Below, in pieces: positions 35,255 to 44,215 of a stretch of 64,000 nucleotides of DNA. The notes below the pieces were generated by a model. The model was not told where the DNA came from, did not search any database, and saw only the letters and a program-made list of their open reading frames with translations. The stretch's first letter is position 1. Every line of letters begins with the position of its first letter. The stretch lies in contig NZ_FYAS01000015.1 in assembly GCF_900185715.1 (NCBI RefSeq), positions 35,282-99,281 of the forward strand. The letters run 5' to 3'. Both the position numbers and the translations under genes were made by a program. This DNA comes from Allobosea sp. CS1GBMeth4. Lineage in GTDB: Bacteria > Pseudomonadota > Alphaproteobacteria > Rhizobiales > Beijerinckiaceae.

Positions 35255-35571
35255 CGCGATCCGACGACGGGGGCAGCCACGCTGCCGGACATGCCGCGAT
35301 GTGGAAAGGAGGGGCCGTCTCGACGGGAACGGCTTCCGGAAACGCCAACGGCCATGTCCGGAAGGGCGCGCGTACATCCGGCGTCGCTACCTTCGGGCTC
35401 ATGGCCGTCTTCAACGGGATGGAGGACGGTGGAACACCCTCGACATCCGCGTGACCGGGATATGGGAGCCTGACCTCGCCATTGCAAGGGGGCGCAGCCG
35501 TGAAAGGCCGAGGCGCCTCGATGCGGCCGATCGCGTTGCCGGATCGGCATCGCATGCGATAGTCGCATCCC
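35255..35571. other. 317-base stretch without a convincing gene
   Basis: No frame shows family resemblance or a good ribosome site. Open frames on both strands are short and shadow neighbours. Near its end, ATCGCATGCGAT (35549-35560) is a 12-base palindrome directly upstream of the cardiolipin synthase start; significance unknown. Confidence 0.6.
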
Positions 35572-37029
35572 ATGTGGGAGATTCTCTCCGCCTATTGGCC
35601 CCATATCCTGGGTTTCGCCTCGCTGGGGCTGACCGTGCTCGCCGCCAGCCATGCCGCGATGACCAAGGACGAGGTGCGCGCCGCCATCGGCTGGGTCGGC
35701 GTCATCGTGCTTTCGCCGATCATCGGGCCGCTGATCTACGCGGTCGCCGGCATCAACCGCATGCGCCGCGCTTCGATCGTCTCGCAGCGGAAGGCCAGGG
35801 CCGGGTCCGATGCGGCCGCGGAGCCGTTCGGCGTCACCGATGACGAGATCGCGGCCGGCTTCGGCCGGCGCTTCAGCGCATTGCGGGCGCTCGGCGACCG
35901 CGTGGCGCGCTGCGGTCTCAGGAGCGGCAACGCGATCAGGACGCTGCCCACGGGCGACGAAGCCTATGCCGCGATGAGCGAGGCGATCCGCGCCGCGCGC
36001 CGCAGCATCATCCTCGAAAGCTATATCTTCGACCGCGACCCGCTCGGGCTCCGGATCGCCGACGCCCTGATCGCCGCTGCTCGGCGCGGCGTCGCCGTGC
36101 GTGTGCTGATCGACGCGGTGGGCGCGCGCTATTCGGTGCCGAGCATCGTCGGTTATCTGCAGCGGGGTGGCGTGCCGGTCGATGTCTTCAACGGCAACAT
36201 CATCATGGGGCTCAGGCTGCCCTATGCGAACCTGCGCACGCATCGCAAGCTGCTGATCATAGACGGGCGGACCGCCTTCGCCGGCGGCATGAACATCCGT
36301 CAGGGCTTCGCCGCGGAATTCGCCGGGGAGGCCGCCGGCCACGACACCCATTTCCGCATCGAGGGACCTGTCGTCGAGGACCTGTTCGCCATCGCGGCGG
36401 AAGACTGGCGCTTCGCCTCCGGCGAGGAGCTCGCCGGCGACGGCTGGGCCGCCGAAGCGCGGGGCGCGGTGCAGGGCGAGACGGTGCTGATGCGCGCCGT
36501 CGCCTCGGGGCCGGATTCCAGCCTGGAGACCAACCACAAGCTGCTGATCGGCGCCTTCTCGGTCGCGCGTCGCACGATCCGCATCATGTCGCCCTATTTC
36601 CTGCCGGATCGCGAGCTGATCAGCGCCCTGGTCACGGCGGCGCGGAGGGGCGTCGCCATCGACATCGTCGTGCCCGACGTCAACAACCTCGTCCTGATCG
36701 ACCGCGCCATGCGGGCGCAGTTCGACCAGGTGCTGAAGGATGGCTGCCGGGTCTGGCGCGCCACCGGCTCCTTCGATCATTCCAAGCTGCTCGCGATCGA
36801 CGGCACCTGGGCCTATGTCGGCTCCTCCAATCTCGATGCCCGCTCGCTGCGGCTGAATTTCGAGGTCGATCTCGAAGTGCTCGACCAGGGCTTCGCCCGC
36901 GCCGTCGAGGCGCGCATCGACGCGGCGATCGCCCGGGCGCGGCCGGTCACGCTGGCCGCCTTGCGGGCCGAGCCCTTCCCCTTGCGCCTGCTCGACCGGA
37001 TGCTCTGGCTCTGCTCGCCCTATCTGTGA
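35572..37029 (+). CDS. cls: Cardiolipin synthase (phospholipase D family)
   Basis: 485 residues. Two N-terminal membrane segments (HILGFASLGLTVLAAS, GVIVLSPIIGPLIYAVAG) are followed by two PLD HKD motifs: HRKLLIIDGRTAFAGGMNI (about 224-242) and HSKLLAIDGTWAYVGSSNL (about 403-421). The family joins two phosphatidylglycerols to cardiolipin and glycerol at the inner membrane. E. coli ClsA has the same two-TM plus two-HKD plan. A family B repeat follows. Confidence 0.9.
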   Translation: MWEILSAYWPHILGFASLGLTVLAASHAAMTKDEVRAAIGWVGVIVLSPIIGPLIYAVAGINRMRRASIVSQRKARAGSDAAAEPFGVTDDEIAAGFGRRFSALRALGDRVARCGLRSGNAIRTLPTGDEAYAAMSEAIRAARRSIILESYIFDRDPLGLRIADALIAAARRGVAVRVLIDAVGARYSVPSIVGYLQRGGVPVDVFNGNIIMGLRLPYANLRTHRKLLIIDGRTAFAGGMNIRQGFAAEFAGEAAGHDTHFRIEGPVVEDLFAIAAEDWRFASGEELAGDGWAAEARGAVQGETVLMRAVASGPDSSLETNHKLLIGAFSVARRTIRIMSPYFLPDRELISALVTAARRGVAIDIVVPDVNNLVLIDRAMRAQFDQVLKDGCRVWRATGSFDHSKLLAIDGTWAYVGSSNLDARSLRLNFEVDLEVLDQGFARAVEARIDAAIARARPVTLAALRAEPFPLRLLDRMLWLCSPYL

Positions 37030-37057
37030 GGCGCGGGTGGCTGAAGCCGGGCGCTGC

Positions 37058-37146
37058 CGTCTTTCCGGGGCAGGCCGAAGCCTGAGCCCGGGACCCATGA
37101 GCACATGGATTCCGGGGTCGCTGCTGCGCAGCGTCCCCGGAATGGC
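37058..37146. repeat. Dispersed palindromic repeat, family B, copy 2 (short)
   Basis: Begins CGTCTTTCCGGGGCAGGCCG and ends CGCAGCGTCCCCGGAATGG, outer arms inverted. Shares AGCCCGGGACCCATGA with copy 1. Between the convergent cls and DUF1993 genes. Confidence 0.7.
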
Positions 37147-37156
37147 GAGGTGCATC

Positions 37157-37675
37157 TCACGCGTCGAACACGCCCCTGAGGAAGTCCTGCTTGCCGATCT
37201 GGAAGCCGTTCTCGCGCAGGATGTCGTAGGCCGTCGCGGCGTGGAAATAGAAGTTCGGGACGGCGAAGCGGGTGAGATAGTCGACCCCCTTCATCGTCAC
37301 GGTCGCCGACGGGCCGCGCGGGAAGGTCACGTCCCTGTCCAGCCCGGCGTCGAGGGCGGCCTTGTCGACCGAGGCGACGAAATCGAGTGTCCTGGCGATG
37401 CGGGCCTTGAGCTCCTCGAAGCTCTTCTCCTCGTCGGGGAAGCGCGGATTCTCGGCTCCGCTCAGGCGCGCGGCGGCGTTCTTGGCGAAATCCGACATCA
37501 GCTGGATCTGCCGGGTGAAGGACAGCATGTCCGGAGCGAGCCGGCTCGACAGCAGCACCTCCGGCTGGATCCTGCGCTGGGCGGCCTCCGCCACCGCCTT
37601 GTCGAGGATGGCGTCGAGCGCCCTCAGGGTCTGGACGAAACCGGGGAAGACGGCGTCATAGGCGGAAAGCGGCAT
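37157..37675 (-). CDS. DUF1993 family protein (DinB-like)
   Basis: 172 residues. Recognised by the DUF1993 pattern: MPLSAYDAVFPGFVQTLRALDAIL start, MLSFTRQIQLMSDFAKNAAARL, and FAVPNFYFHAATAYDILRENGF with its His. Four-helix DinB-like fold, often with a metal-binding His triad; here the His residues in FYFHAATAYDIL are retained. Cytosolic, function unknown. A terminator for efp lies just upstream. Confidence 0.82.
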   Translation of the reverse strand: MPLSAYDAVFPGFVQTLRALDAILDKAVAEAAQRRIQPEVLLSSRLAPDMLSFTRQIQLMSDFAKNAAARLSGAENPRFPDEEKSFEELKARIARTLDFVASVDKAALDAGLDRDVTFPRGPSATVTMKGVDYLTRFAVPNFYFHAATAYDILRENGFQIGKQDFLRGVFDA

Positions 37676-37692
37676 GGCAGATCCTCAGCGAA

Positions 37693-37721
37693 CGAAAACG
37701 GGCCCGGAAAGGGCCCGCTGC
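37693..37721 (-). terminator. Rho-independent terminator of efp
   Basis: On the minus strand GCGGGCCC pairs with GGGCCCG(T) around TTTCC and is followed by TTTTCG. It lies 48 bases downstream of the efp stop. Confidence 0.8.
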
Positions 37722-37768
37722 GTTCGTCGATATAGGGTTTCCGCCGCCGATGTCAGCGGGGCGTCCCG

Positions 37769-38338
37769 TCAGTCCTTGGCGCGCTCGACATAGGAGCCGT
37801 CCGCCGTCATCACCACGATGCGGGTGCCGACGCCGATATGCGGCGGAACGGCGCTGCGCACGCCGTTGGAGAGGATCGCCGGCTTGTACGAGGAGGAGGC
37901 CGTCTGGCCCTTGGTCACCGGCTCGGTCTCGACGACCTCGAGGGTGACGCGCTGCGGCAATTCGATCGCGACCGCCTTGTCCTCGAACACCGAGAGCGTG
38001 ACCTTCATGCCTTCCTGCAGGTAGGGCGCGGCGTCGCCGACCACGTCGCCGTCGACCGGGATCTGGTCGTAGGTCTCCGGGTTCATGAAGACGTATTGCT
38101 CGCCGTCCTGGTAGAGATAGGTGAAGTCGCGATCCTCGACATAGGCGCGCTCGACCTGCTCGGTCGTCTTGTAGCGTTGCGAGACCTTCACCCCGTCGGC
38201 GATGCGGCGCATGTCGATCTGCGTCGTCGGCGTGCCCTTGCCCGGGAAGAAGCTCTCGGCCGACAGCACCGAGCAGAGATGCCCGTCGACTTCGAGGACG
38301 TTGCCCTTGCGGACGGAGGAGGCGATGACCTTGACCAC
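37769..38338 (-). CDS. efp: Elongation factor P
   Basis: 189 residues, three beta-barrel domains. The modification lysine is Lys34 in [13 protein letters not shown], the site that EpmA beta-lysylates in E. coli. EF-P relieves ribosome stalling at polyproline stretches. The modifying enzymes epmA and epmB are encoded just to the right, on the opposite strand, so the system is complete here. The two halves are separated by the brnT-brnA pair. Confidence 0.96.
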   Translation of the reverse strand: MVKVIASSVRKGNVLEVDGHLCSVLSAESFFPGKGTPTTQIDMRRIADGVKVSQRYKTTEQVERAYVEDRDFTYLYQDGEQYVFMNPETYDQIPVDGDVVGDAAPYLQEGMKVTLSVFEDKAVAIELPQRVTLEVVETEPVTKGQTASSSYKPAILSNGVRSAVPPHIGVGTRIVVMTADGSYVERAKD

Positions 38339-38456
38339 GTGGATTTTCCCTGGCTGGCGCGGGCGCTGTCCGCGCGCTGTGCGAATGCCTGTGCCGCGCC
38401 ACTACCGCATTGGAGCCTGAAACGGAAGCGCGGTGTCCGGAATCGCGTATGATCCA

Positions 38457-38483
38457 TTGACATCACGGCGATGTAGATACAAT
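38457..38483 (+). promoter_or_regulatory. Candidate promoter of brnT-brnA
   Basis: TTGACA at 38457-38462 and TACAAT at 38478-38483 with a 15-base spacer. The brnT GTG at 38491 is only seven bases after the -10, so the mRNA would be nearly leaderless; brnA usually represses this promoter. Confidence 0.5.
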
Positions 38484-38490
38484 TAGGGGG

Positions 38491-38763
38491 GTGGGGATCG
38501 CCTACGATCCGGCCAAGAGCGAACGCAATGCGCGAGAGCGCGGATCGTCGTTCGATCGTGGTTACGACTTTGATTTCGACCGGGCGGTGAGCAAGGAGGA
38601 CGAGCGTTTCGCTTATCCGGAAAGGCGCGTCATTGCGACTGCCTTCGTCGAGAGCCGTCTACACGTGCCTTGCTGGACGCCGACAGTGAATGGCATCCGC
38701 GTCATTAGCTTTCGGAAGGCCAATGACAGGGAGATCAGAAAATATGAGCAGGAAGTCTCGTGA
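38491..38763 (+). CDS. brnT: BrnT-family toxin
   Basis: 90 residues, GTG start. The BrnT pattern YDPAKSERNARERGSSF (family: xYDPxKsxxNxxKHGxxF), then DERFAYPERRVIATAFVESR and RVISFRKANDREIRKYEQ. BrnT is a small RNase-like ribonuclease toxin of the RelE-superfamily type. Toxin first, antitoxin second, overlapping by 20 bases, is the known order. Lower GC than neighbours (for example AATGACAGGGAGATCAGAAA), suggesting later arrival. Confidence 0.88.
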   Translation: MGIAYDPAKSERNARERGSSFDRGYDFDFDRAVSKEDERFAYPERRVIATAFVESRLHVPCWTPTVNGIRVISFRKANDREIRKYEQEVS

Positions 38764-39034
38764 GCCTCTGACCGATGACGAGGGCGAGGTCCGAGAGCTG
38801 ACGGCTGAAGACTTTGCCGAGATGCGGCCTGCTTCGGAGTTTCTGCCGGCGGAGTTTCTCGAAGCGATGCGCCGGCATCGCGCCGCCCGCGGCCCGCAGA
38901 AGGCACCGACCAAGAAGCTGGTCAGCATCCGATTGGATCAGGACGTGCTGGAACGTGCCAAGGCCGATGGACCCGGCTGGCAGACGCGCATCAACGATAT
39001 CCTGCGCGAAGCCCTGCTGAAGAAGGCGGGCTGA
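38744..39034 (+). CDS. brnA: BrnA-family antitoxin
   Basis: 96 residues from the ATG at 38744, inside the end of brnT. The C-terminal half is the ribbon-helix-helix-like BrnA domain: KKLVSIRLDQDVLERAKADG and WQTRINDILREALLKKAG. The N-terminal LTAEDFAEMRPASEFLP is the toxin-binding tail. BrnA neutralises BrnT and autorepresses. epmA starts 12 bases after its stop on the same strand. Confidence 0.88.
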   Translation: MSRKSREPLTDDEGEVRELTAEDFAEMRPASEFLPAEFLEAMRRHRAARGPQKAPTKKLVSIRLDQDVLERAKADGPGWQTRINDILREALLKKAG

Positions 39035-39045
39035 CCGCAGCCGTG

Positions 39046-40110
39046 ATGAGCGACACACTCCCGCCCTTCTGGCGGCCGGACATCCATGCCGACAGGCGCC
39101 CCGCGCTTCTGGCGCGCGGGCGGATCAAGGCGGCGCTGCGGCGGTGGTTCGAGGCGCAGGGCTTCGTCGAGGTCGAGGCCGCGATCCTGCAGCTCTCGCC
39201 CGGCAACGAGACGCATCTGCACGGCTTTTCCACCACGCTGATCGACGATGCCGGCGCCGGCCATCCCTATTTCCTGCACACCTCGCCGGAATTCGCCGCC
39301 AAGAAGCTGCTCGCGGCGGGCGAGCCGCGCATCGTCGATTTCGCCCGCGTCTTCCGCAATCGCGAGCGGACGGCGCTGCACCATCCCGAGTTCACCATGC
39401 TGGAATGGTACCGCGCCGGCGAGGATTACGAGGCGCTGATGCGCGACTGCGCCGCCCTGCTGGCCGAGGCGGCGCGCGCCGCCGGCACGACGGTCCTGCG
39501 CTGGCGCGACAGCGAGGCCGACCCCTTCGCCGAGCCGGAGCGGCTCACCCTGCACGATGCCTTCGCCCGCCATGCCGGCATCGACCTGATGGCGACGATC
39601 GCCCGTGACGGCGCGACCGACCACGCGGCCCTGGCCGCGCAGGCGCAGGCCGCCGGCATCCGGACCGTGGCGGACGACAGCTGGTCCGACATCTTCAGCC
39701 GCATCCTCTCGGAGCGGATCGAGCCGCGGCTCGGCCGCGGCCGTGCCACCATCCTGTGCGAATACCCGATCTCCGAGGCGGCGCTCGCCCGGGCCAAGCC
39801 GGGCGATCCGCGCGTCGCCGAGCGCTTCGAGCTCTATGCCTGTGGCGTCGAGCTCGCCAACGCCTTCGGCGAACTGACCGATCCGGGCGAGCAGCGCCGG
39901 CGTTTCGAGGCCGACATGGACGAGAAGCAGCGCATCTATGGCGAGCGCTATCCGATCGACGAGGAGTTCCTCGCGGCGCTGGGCGCGATGCCGCAGGCGT
40001 CCGGCATCGCGCTCGGCTTCGACCGGCTGGTCATGCTCGCCACCGGCGCGCGCCGGATCGAGGATGTGCTCTGGACGCCGGTCGCGGAACCGGGCAGGGG
40101 AGGGCGATGA
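39046..40110 (+). CDS. epmA: EF-P beta-lysine ligase EpmA
   Basis: 354 residues from the ATG at 39046; a GTG three bases earlier is possible. A class II lysyl-tRNA synthetase catalytic core without the anticodon-binding N-terminal domain: motif 2 FRNRERTALHHPEFTMLEWY (about 107-126) and motif 3 SGIALGFDRLVML (about 320-332). Length and absence of the OB domain separate it from LysS. It attaches beta-lysine to EF-P Lys34. Overlaps epmB by ATGA. Confidence 0.93.
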   Translation: MSDTLPPFWRPDIHADRRPALLARGRIKAALRRWFEAQGFVEVEAAILQLSPGNETHLHGFSTTLIDDAGAGHPYFLHTSPEFAAKKLLAAGEPRIVDFARVFRNRERTALHHPEFTMLEWYRAGEDYEALMRDCAALLAEAARAAGTTVLRWRDSEADPFAEPERLTLHDAFARHAGIDLMATIARDGATDHAALAAQAQAAGIRTVADDSWSDIFSRILSERIEPRLGRGRATILCEYPISEAALARAKPGDPRVAERFELYACGVELANAFGELTDPGEQRRRFEADMDEKQRIYGERYPIDEEFLAALGAMPQASGIALGFDRLVMLATGARRIEDVLWTPVAEPGRGGR

Positions 40111-41171
40111 CGCTTCACCAGCCGCCCGGCCAGCCGCTGAAGACGATCGACGCCCTCGTCGAGCGCGGTCTCGTCGCGCCTGGCAGGCGCGAGGCGCTGG
40201 CCGAAGTCGCCGGGCGTTATGCCGTCTCGGTGACGCCGGCGATCGCGGCGCTGATCGATCCGGCCGACGCGGCCGATCCGATCGCGCGCCAGTTCATCCC
40301 CGCTTCCGCCGAGCTGGAGACGCTGCCGGAGGAACTGGCCGACCCGATCGGCGACGCGGCGCATGCGCCGGTCGAGGGGGTCGTCCATCGCTATCCCGAC
40401 CGGGCCCTGCTCAAGCTCGTCCATGCCTGCCCGGTCTATTGCCGCTTCTGCTTCCGCCGCGAGATGGTCGGCCCCGGCGGCGATGCGCTGACCGGCGACA
40501 GGCTCGACGCCGCGCTCGCCTATCTCGCCTCCCGGCCGGAGATCTGGGAGGTGATCATGACCGGCGGCGACCCACTGATCCTCTCGGCCCGGCGGCTGCG
40601 CGAGGTGGCGAAGCGTCTCGCGGCGATCGCGCACATCAAGGTGGCGCGCTGGCATACGCGCGTGCCGATGGTCCAGCCGGAGCGCATCACCGAGGATTAC
40701 GCCCGCGCCCTGCGCATTCCGGGCAAGGCGAGCTACATCGCCGTGCACGCCAACCATCCGCGCGAGTTCACCGCCGAGGCCAGGGCCGCGCTCGCGTGCC
40801 TCGCCGACGCCGGCCATGTCCTCGTCAGCCAGAGCGTGCTGCTCAAGGGCGTCAACGCCGATGTTGCCACGCTGTCGGCGCTGATGCGCGCCTTCGTCGA
40901 GAGCCGGGTCAAGCCCTACTACCTGCACCATCCCGACCTCGCCCCGGGGACGGGCCATTTCCGGCTCTCGCTGGCCGAGGGGCGGGCGCTGGTCAAAAGT
41001 CTGCGCGGCAATCTTTCGGGCCTGTGCCAGCCGACCTATATCCTCGACATCCCGGGCGGGGCCGGCAAGATCCCGGTCGGGCCCACCTTTCTCTCGGGCT
41101 GCGAGACCCCCGGCGTCCAGGGCTTCGCGGAGGATCGCCATGGCGGCCTCCACGCTTATCCGCCGGTCTGA
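40107..41171 (+). CDS. epmB: EF-P beta-lysylation protein EpmB (lysine 2,3-aminomutase-like radical SAM)
   Basis: 354 residues. The radical SAM motif is CPVYCRFCFRREMVG (Cys-x3-Cys-x2-Cys, about 110-118); TGGDPLILSARRL and the PLP-lysine region near VGPTFLSGCETPG follow the KamA family. It makes (R)-beta-lysine from lysine for EpmA. The start lies inside the epmA stop (ATGA). Confidence 0.92.
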   Translation: MTLHQPPGQPLKTIDALVERGLVAPGRREALAEVAGRYAVSVTPAIAALIDPADAADPIARQFIPASAELETLPEELADPIGDAAHAPVEGVVHRYPDRALLKLVHACPVYCRFCFRREMVGPGGDALTGDRLDAALAYLASRPEIWEVIMTGGDPLILSARRLREVAKRLAAIAHIKVARWHTRVPMVQPERITEDYARALRIPGKASYIAVHANHPREFTAEARAALACLADAGHVLVSQSVLLKGVNADVATLSALMRAFVESRVKPYYLHHPDLAPGTGHFRLSLAEGRALVKSLRGNLSGLCQPTYILDIPGGAGKIPVGPTFLSGCETPGVQGFAEDRHGGLHAYPPV

Positions 41172-41210
41172 ACAGGCCCTGCCGCGGCGATCCGCGAAGG
41201 ATACGAAGTC

Positions 41211-41870
41211 ATGCTGAACCCCGTCGCGGCCGACAAGCTGCCGATCGCCATCGTCTCCGACATCGCCTGCCCCTGGTGCTTCATCGGCAAGGCCCGGCTC
41301 GAGACGGCTCTCGGCAATCATGGCCTCACCGAGCGCGTCGCCATCACCTGGCTGCCCTATGAGCTCAATCCGGAGATGCCGGAGGAGGGCATGGACCGCA
41401 CCGCCTATCTCGACGCCAAGTTCGGCTCCGGCAAGCGTCGGGAGATCGAGCTGCGCCTGTCCGAGGCCGCGCTGGAGAGCGGCGTCACCTTCAATTGGGC
41501 GAAGGTGACGAAGAGCGTCAACACGCGAATGGCCCATATGCTGGTCGCCGCCGCCGCGACCGTGCAGCGCGGCGGCGAGATGACCGCGGCGCTGTTCAAG
41601 GCCTATTGGCAGGACGGGCGCGATGTAGGCGACCTCGAGACGCTGGTCGCGATCGCGGTCGAGCAGGGCTTCGACGAGCAGGCGGCGCGCGACGAGCTCG
41701 CCAATGACGAGTTGCGCGAGACGATCATCGGGCTGGAGGCGCATGCCCAGAAGGTCGGCGTCACCGGCGTGCCCTTCTTCATCGTCGACGGCAAGCTCGC
41801 GGTCTCGGGCGCGCAGCCGCCCGAGGTCTGGACGCAGGTGTTCGCGCAGGTGCTGGCCGGTGGAGCCTAG
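41211..41870 (+). CDS. DsbA-family oxidoreductase, FrnE-like
   Basis: 219 residues, no signal peptide, so cytosolic. Thioredoxin fold with SDIACPWCFIGKARLE (Cys-Pro-Trp-Cys, about 20-23), the helical insertion and VTGVPFFIVDGKLAVSGAQPPE (cis-Pro loop, about 184-205). FrnE homologues are redox or polyketide-linked. It follows epmB after 39 bases and converges on the BrkB gene across a hairpin. Confidence 0.88.
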   Translation: MLNPVAADKLPIAIVSDIACPWCFIGKARLETALGNHGLTERVAITWLPYELNPEMPEEGMDRTAYLDAKFGSGKRREIELRLSEAALESGVTFNWAKVTKSVNTRMAHMLVAAAATVQRGGEMTAALFKAYWQDGRDVGDLETLVAIAVEQGFDEQAARDELANDELRETIIGLEAHAQKVGVTGVPFFIVDGKLAVSGAQPPEVWTQVFAQVLAGGA

Positions 41871-41878
41871 CGCCCGTT

Positions 41879-41907
41879 CCGGTCGGCTTGCGCCGCAAGC
41901 TGATCGG
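41879..41907. terminator. Intergenic hairpin between convergent genes
   Basis: CCGGTCGGCTTGCG pairs with CGCAAGCTGATCGG (12 of 14 positions), with almost no loop. No T run on either side. It lies in the 45-base gap between two stop codons. Confidence 0.4.
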
Positions 41908-41915
41908 ATCCGACT

Positions 41916-43052
41916 CTAGGCTTTGCGGTCGGCCACATCGGCGCCGCGCATACCGATCGGCTCGGGAGGGCCTTTCGTCGTATCCCTGTAGGTCTGGCGC
42001 TCGGCTTCGGCGTTCAGCTCGGCGCCGACGAGGATGATCGTCGCCGAGATCCACATCCACATCATCAGGCCGATGACGGCGCCGACCGTGCCATAGGTCT
42101 TGTCGTAGTTCCCGAAATTGGCGACGTACCAGGAGAAGCCGATCGAGGCGACGATCCAGACGGCGGAGGCCAGCAGCGCGCCGGGGCTGACCCAGCGCCA
42201 CTTCGCCTGGTCGCGGCTGGGCCCGAAGCGGTAGAGGACGGCGAGCACGGCCATCAGAAGAAGGACCAGCACCGGCCAGCGGCCGATCCGAACGAGAGGC
42301 TCGGCCGCTCCGTCGAGAAGGAGCCTGTCGAGCAGGAGAGGGACGGCCACGACGGCAGCGACGCCCAGCAGCGCGAAGACCAGAACGCCGGCCGTGAACC
42401 CGAGGGAGACGAGATTGAGCGTGACGAAGCCGCGCTTCTCGTCCTCGCCATAGGCGACGTTCAGCGCGTCGAAGATCGCCTTCATGCCGGCATTGGCGCT
42501 CCAGACCGAAAGAAGCAGGCTGAGCGCCAGCGACAGCCCGAGCCGCGGCTCGCCCTGGCTGCCGAGCTTGAGTGCCTGGTCGCGGATGAGCCCATACGCC
42601 TCGGCGGGCATCACGCCGCTCAGCATCCCCAGGTGATCCGCCACGGTCCCGGGGTCGGCGACGAGGCCATAGAGGCTGACGAAGGCCGCCAGCGCCGGAA
42701 ACAGCGCCAGAAGGCCGTAGAATGTCACGCCCGCCGCCACGGCGAGCACGCGGTCGCGGCTGACTTCGCCGAATGTGCGCCTGGCGATCTCCCGCCAGCC
42801 CTGCGCCGGAATCTCCGGCGGCGAGCGCGCATCCTCGCCGCTTCGGGAGGCGGACGGACGCGATGCTCGCGCCTCCCGGTCGCGGTTCGAGCCGCCGCCA
42901 GGCCCGCGCTGCGGCATGAGCAGGAGGGCCACGAAGGCGCCCAGCCCGGCGAAGCCGAGATCACGCGCCAGCGCCGGCAGGCGTGGCACGACGGCATGGT
43001 GGCGCCGGGGCATTTCGGCGGCAGGTCGCGAACTGGTGGAGTGCTGCGGCAT
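41916..43052 (-). CDS. YihY/virulence factor BrkB family membrane protein
   Basis: 378 residues. After a polar N-terminal tail with one hydrophobic segment ([15 protein letters not shown]), the YihY core has [52 protein letters not shown] and the [25 protein letters not shown] and [22 protein letters not shown] pair, about six membrane spans. The family is annotated as BrkB; a true RNase BN role was disproved. Function here is unknown. Divergent from pyrF. Confidence 0.88.
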   Translation of the reverse strand: MPQHSTSSRPAAEMPRRHHAVVPRLPALARDLGFAGLGAFVALLLMPQRGPGGGSNRDREARASRPSASRSGEDARSPPEIPAQGWREIARRTFGEVSRDRVLAVAAGVTFYGLLALFPALAAFVSLYGLVADPGTVADHLGMLSGVMPAEAYGLIRDQALKLGSQGEPRLGLSLALSLLLSVWSANAGMKAIFDALNVAYGEDEKRGFVTLNLVSLGFTAGVLVFALLGVAAVVAVPLLLDRLLLDGAAEPLVRIGRWPVLVLLLMAVLAVLYRFGPSRDQAKWRWVSPGALLASAVWIVASIGFSWYVANFGNYDKTYGTVGAVIGLMMWMWISATIILVGAELNAEAERQTYRDTTKGPPEPIGMRGADVADRKA

Positions 43053-43180
43053 GGTATGTCTGGCTCATGGCGCCAACGCTCTCCGGGCCGGAACGTTCCG
43101 GCTGGGCGCATCGAGAGCCTGCGGCCTTGCATGCCGCCCCGAATCGTGTCCCATCGCCGCGTGCAGCAGGAGGCCGGGCG

Positions 43181-43888
43181 ATGACGCAGAAGATCAACGA
43201 TCTCCGGGACCGCATGATCGTCGCGCTCGACGTGCCGACGATCTGGGACGCCTATCGCATCGTGTCGACGCTCGGCGACGAGGCGAGCTTCTACAAGATC
43301 GGCTATCGGCTCGCCTTCGCCGGCGGGCTCGATCTCGCCCGCCAACTCGTGGGCGAGGGCAAGAAGGTCTTCCTCGATCTCAAGCTGCACGACATCGGCA
43401 ACACCGTCACCGAGGGCGTCGAATCGCTGACCAGGCTCGGCGTCACCTTCCTCACCGTGCATGCCTATCCGCAGACCATGCGCGGCGCGGTCGAGGGCCG
43501 CGGCGAGGCGGCGCTGAAGCTGCTCGCGGTGACGGCGCTGACCTCCTATGACGACGCCGACCTGAAGGATGCGGGCTACGGGCTCGCAGTGCGCGATCTC
43601 GTGCGCATGCGCGCCCAGCAGGCGCGCACGGCGGGCGTCGACGGCATCGTCTGCTCGGCGGCGGAAACCGGCATCGTGCGCGATGTGATCGGCCCCGACA
43701 TGGTCATCGTCACGCCAGGCATCCGTCCGGCCGGCAGCGCCGCCGGCGACCAGAAGCGCACGCTCACCCCGGCCGAGGCGATCCGCGCCGGCGCCGATCA
43801 CCTCGTCGTCGGGCGTCCCGTCATCCGCGCGGCAGACCCGCGTGCAGCGGCCGCCGCGATCATGGACGAGATTGCGGGCGCCGCCTAA
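43181..43888 (+). CDS. pyrF: Orotidine 5'-phosphate decarboxylase
   Basis: 235 residues from the ATG at 43181, CAGGAGG upstream. The OMPDC signature is [13 protein letters not shown] (about 66-78, with the Asp-Lys-x-His-Asp tetrad), ALDVPT at the N-terminus and TPGIRPAG near 184 and VVGRPVIRA near 215. It decarboxylates OMP to UMP in pyrimidine synthesis. Two DUF1330 genes follow on the same strand. Confidence 0.94.
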   Translation: MTQKINDLRDRMIVALDVPTIWDAYRIVSTLGDEASFYKIGYRLAFAGGLDLARQLVGEGKKVFLDLKLHDIGNTVTEGVESLTRLGVTFLTVHAYPQTMRGAVEGRGEAALKLLAVTALTSYDDADLKDAGYGLAVRDLVRMRAQQARTAGVDGIVCSAAETGIVRDVIGPDMVIVTPGIRPAGSAAGDQKRTLTPAEAIRAGADHLVVGRPVIRAADPRAAAAAIMDEIAGAA

Positions 43889-43925
43889 TCTCCCGCCTCC
43901 TTTCCATCGGATACGGAAGCGGCAA

Positions 43926-44213
43926 ATGCCCAAGGGATATGTGATCGGTCGCGCCAAGGTGACCAATGCGACGCAATGGGCGGTCTACGCCGCGAAGGCC
44001 TCCGAGGTGATCCGCCAATACGGCGGCACGCCTCTGGTGCGCGGCGGGCAGATGTCGGTCGGCGAGGGCGAAGGCCGGGCTCGCAACGTCGTCCTCGAAT
44101 TCCCCGACTATGCGGCGGCGAAGGCCTATCTGTTCTCGGTCGAATACGGTGAGGCGCGCAAGCTGCGCGAGGGCGCCGGAGAGATCGACCTGATCGCGGT
44201 CGAGGGGGCGTGA
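43926..44213 (+). CDS. DUF1330 family protein, copy 1
   Basis: 95 residues. MPKGYVIGRAKVTNATQWAVY and VLEFPDYAAAKAYLFSVEYGEA are the DUF1330 signatures, a dimeric alpha-beta barrel of about 95 residues. Function unknown. It lies 37 bases after pyrF and is followed directly by a second copy about one third identical by eye. Confidence 0.88.
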   Translation: MPKGYVIGRAKVTNATQWAVYAAKASEVIRQYGGTPLVRGGQMSVGEGEGRARNVVLEFPDYAAAKAYLFSVEYGEARKLREGAGEIDLIAVEGA

Positions 44214-44215
44214 GC

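Noticed and set aside
35208..35573. 121-codon minus-strand frame between arsR and cls
   Set aside because: No ribosome site or homology and it overlaps the end of arsR.
43842..43925. Longer start for the first DUF1330 gene within pyrF
   Set aside because: The added residues overlap pyrF and match nothing; the ATG at 43926 gives the exact family start.
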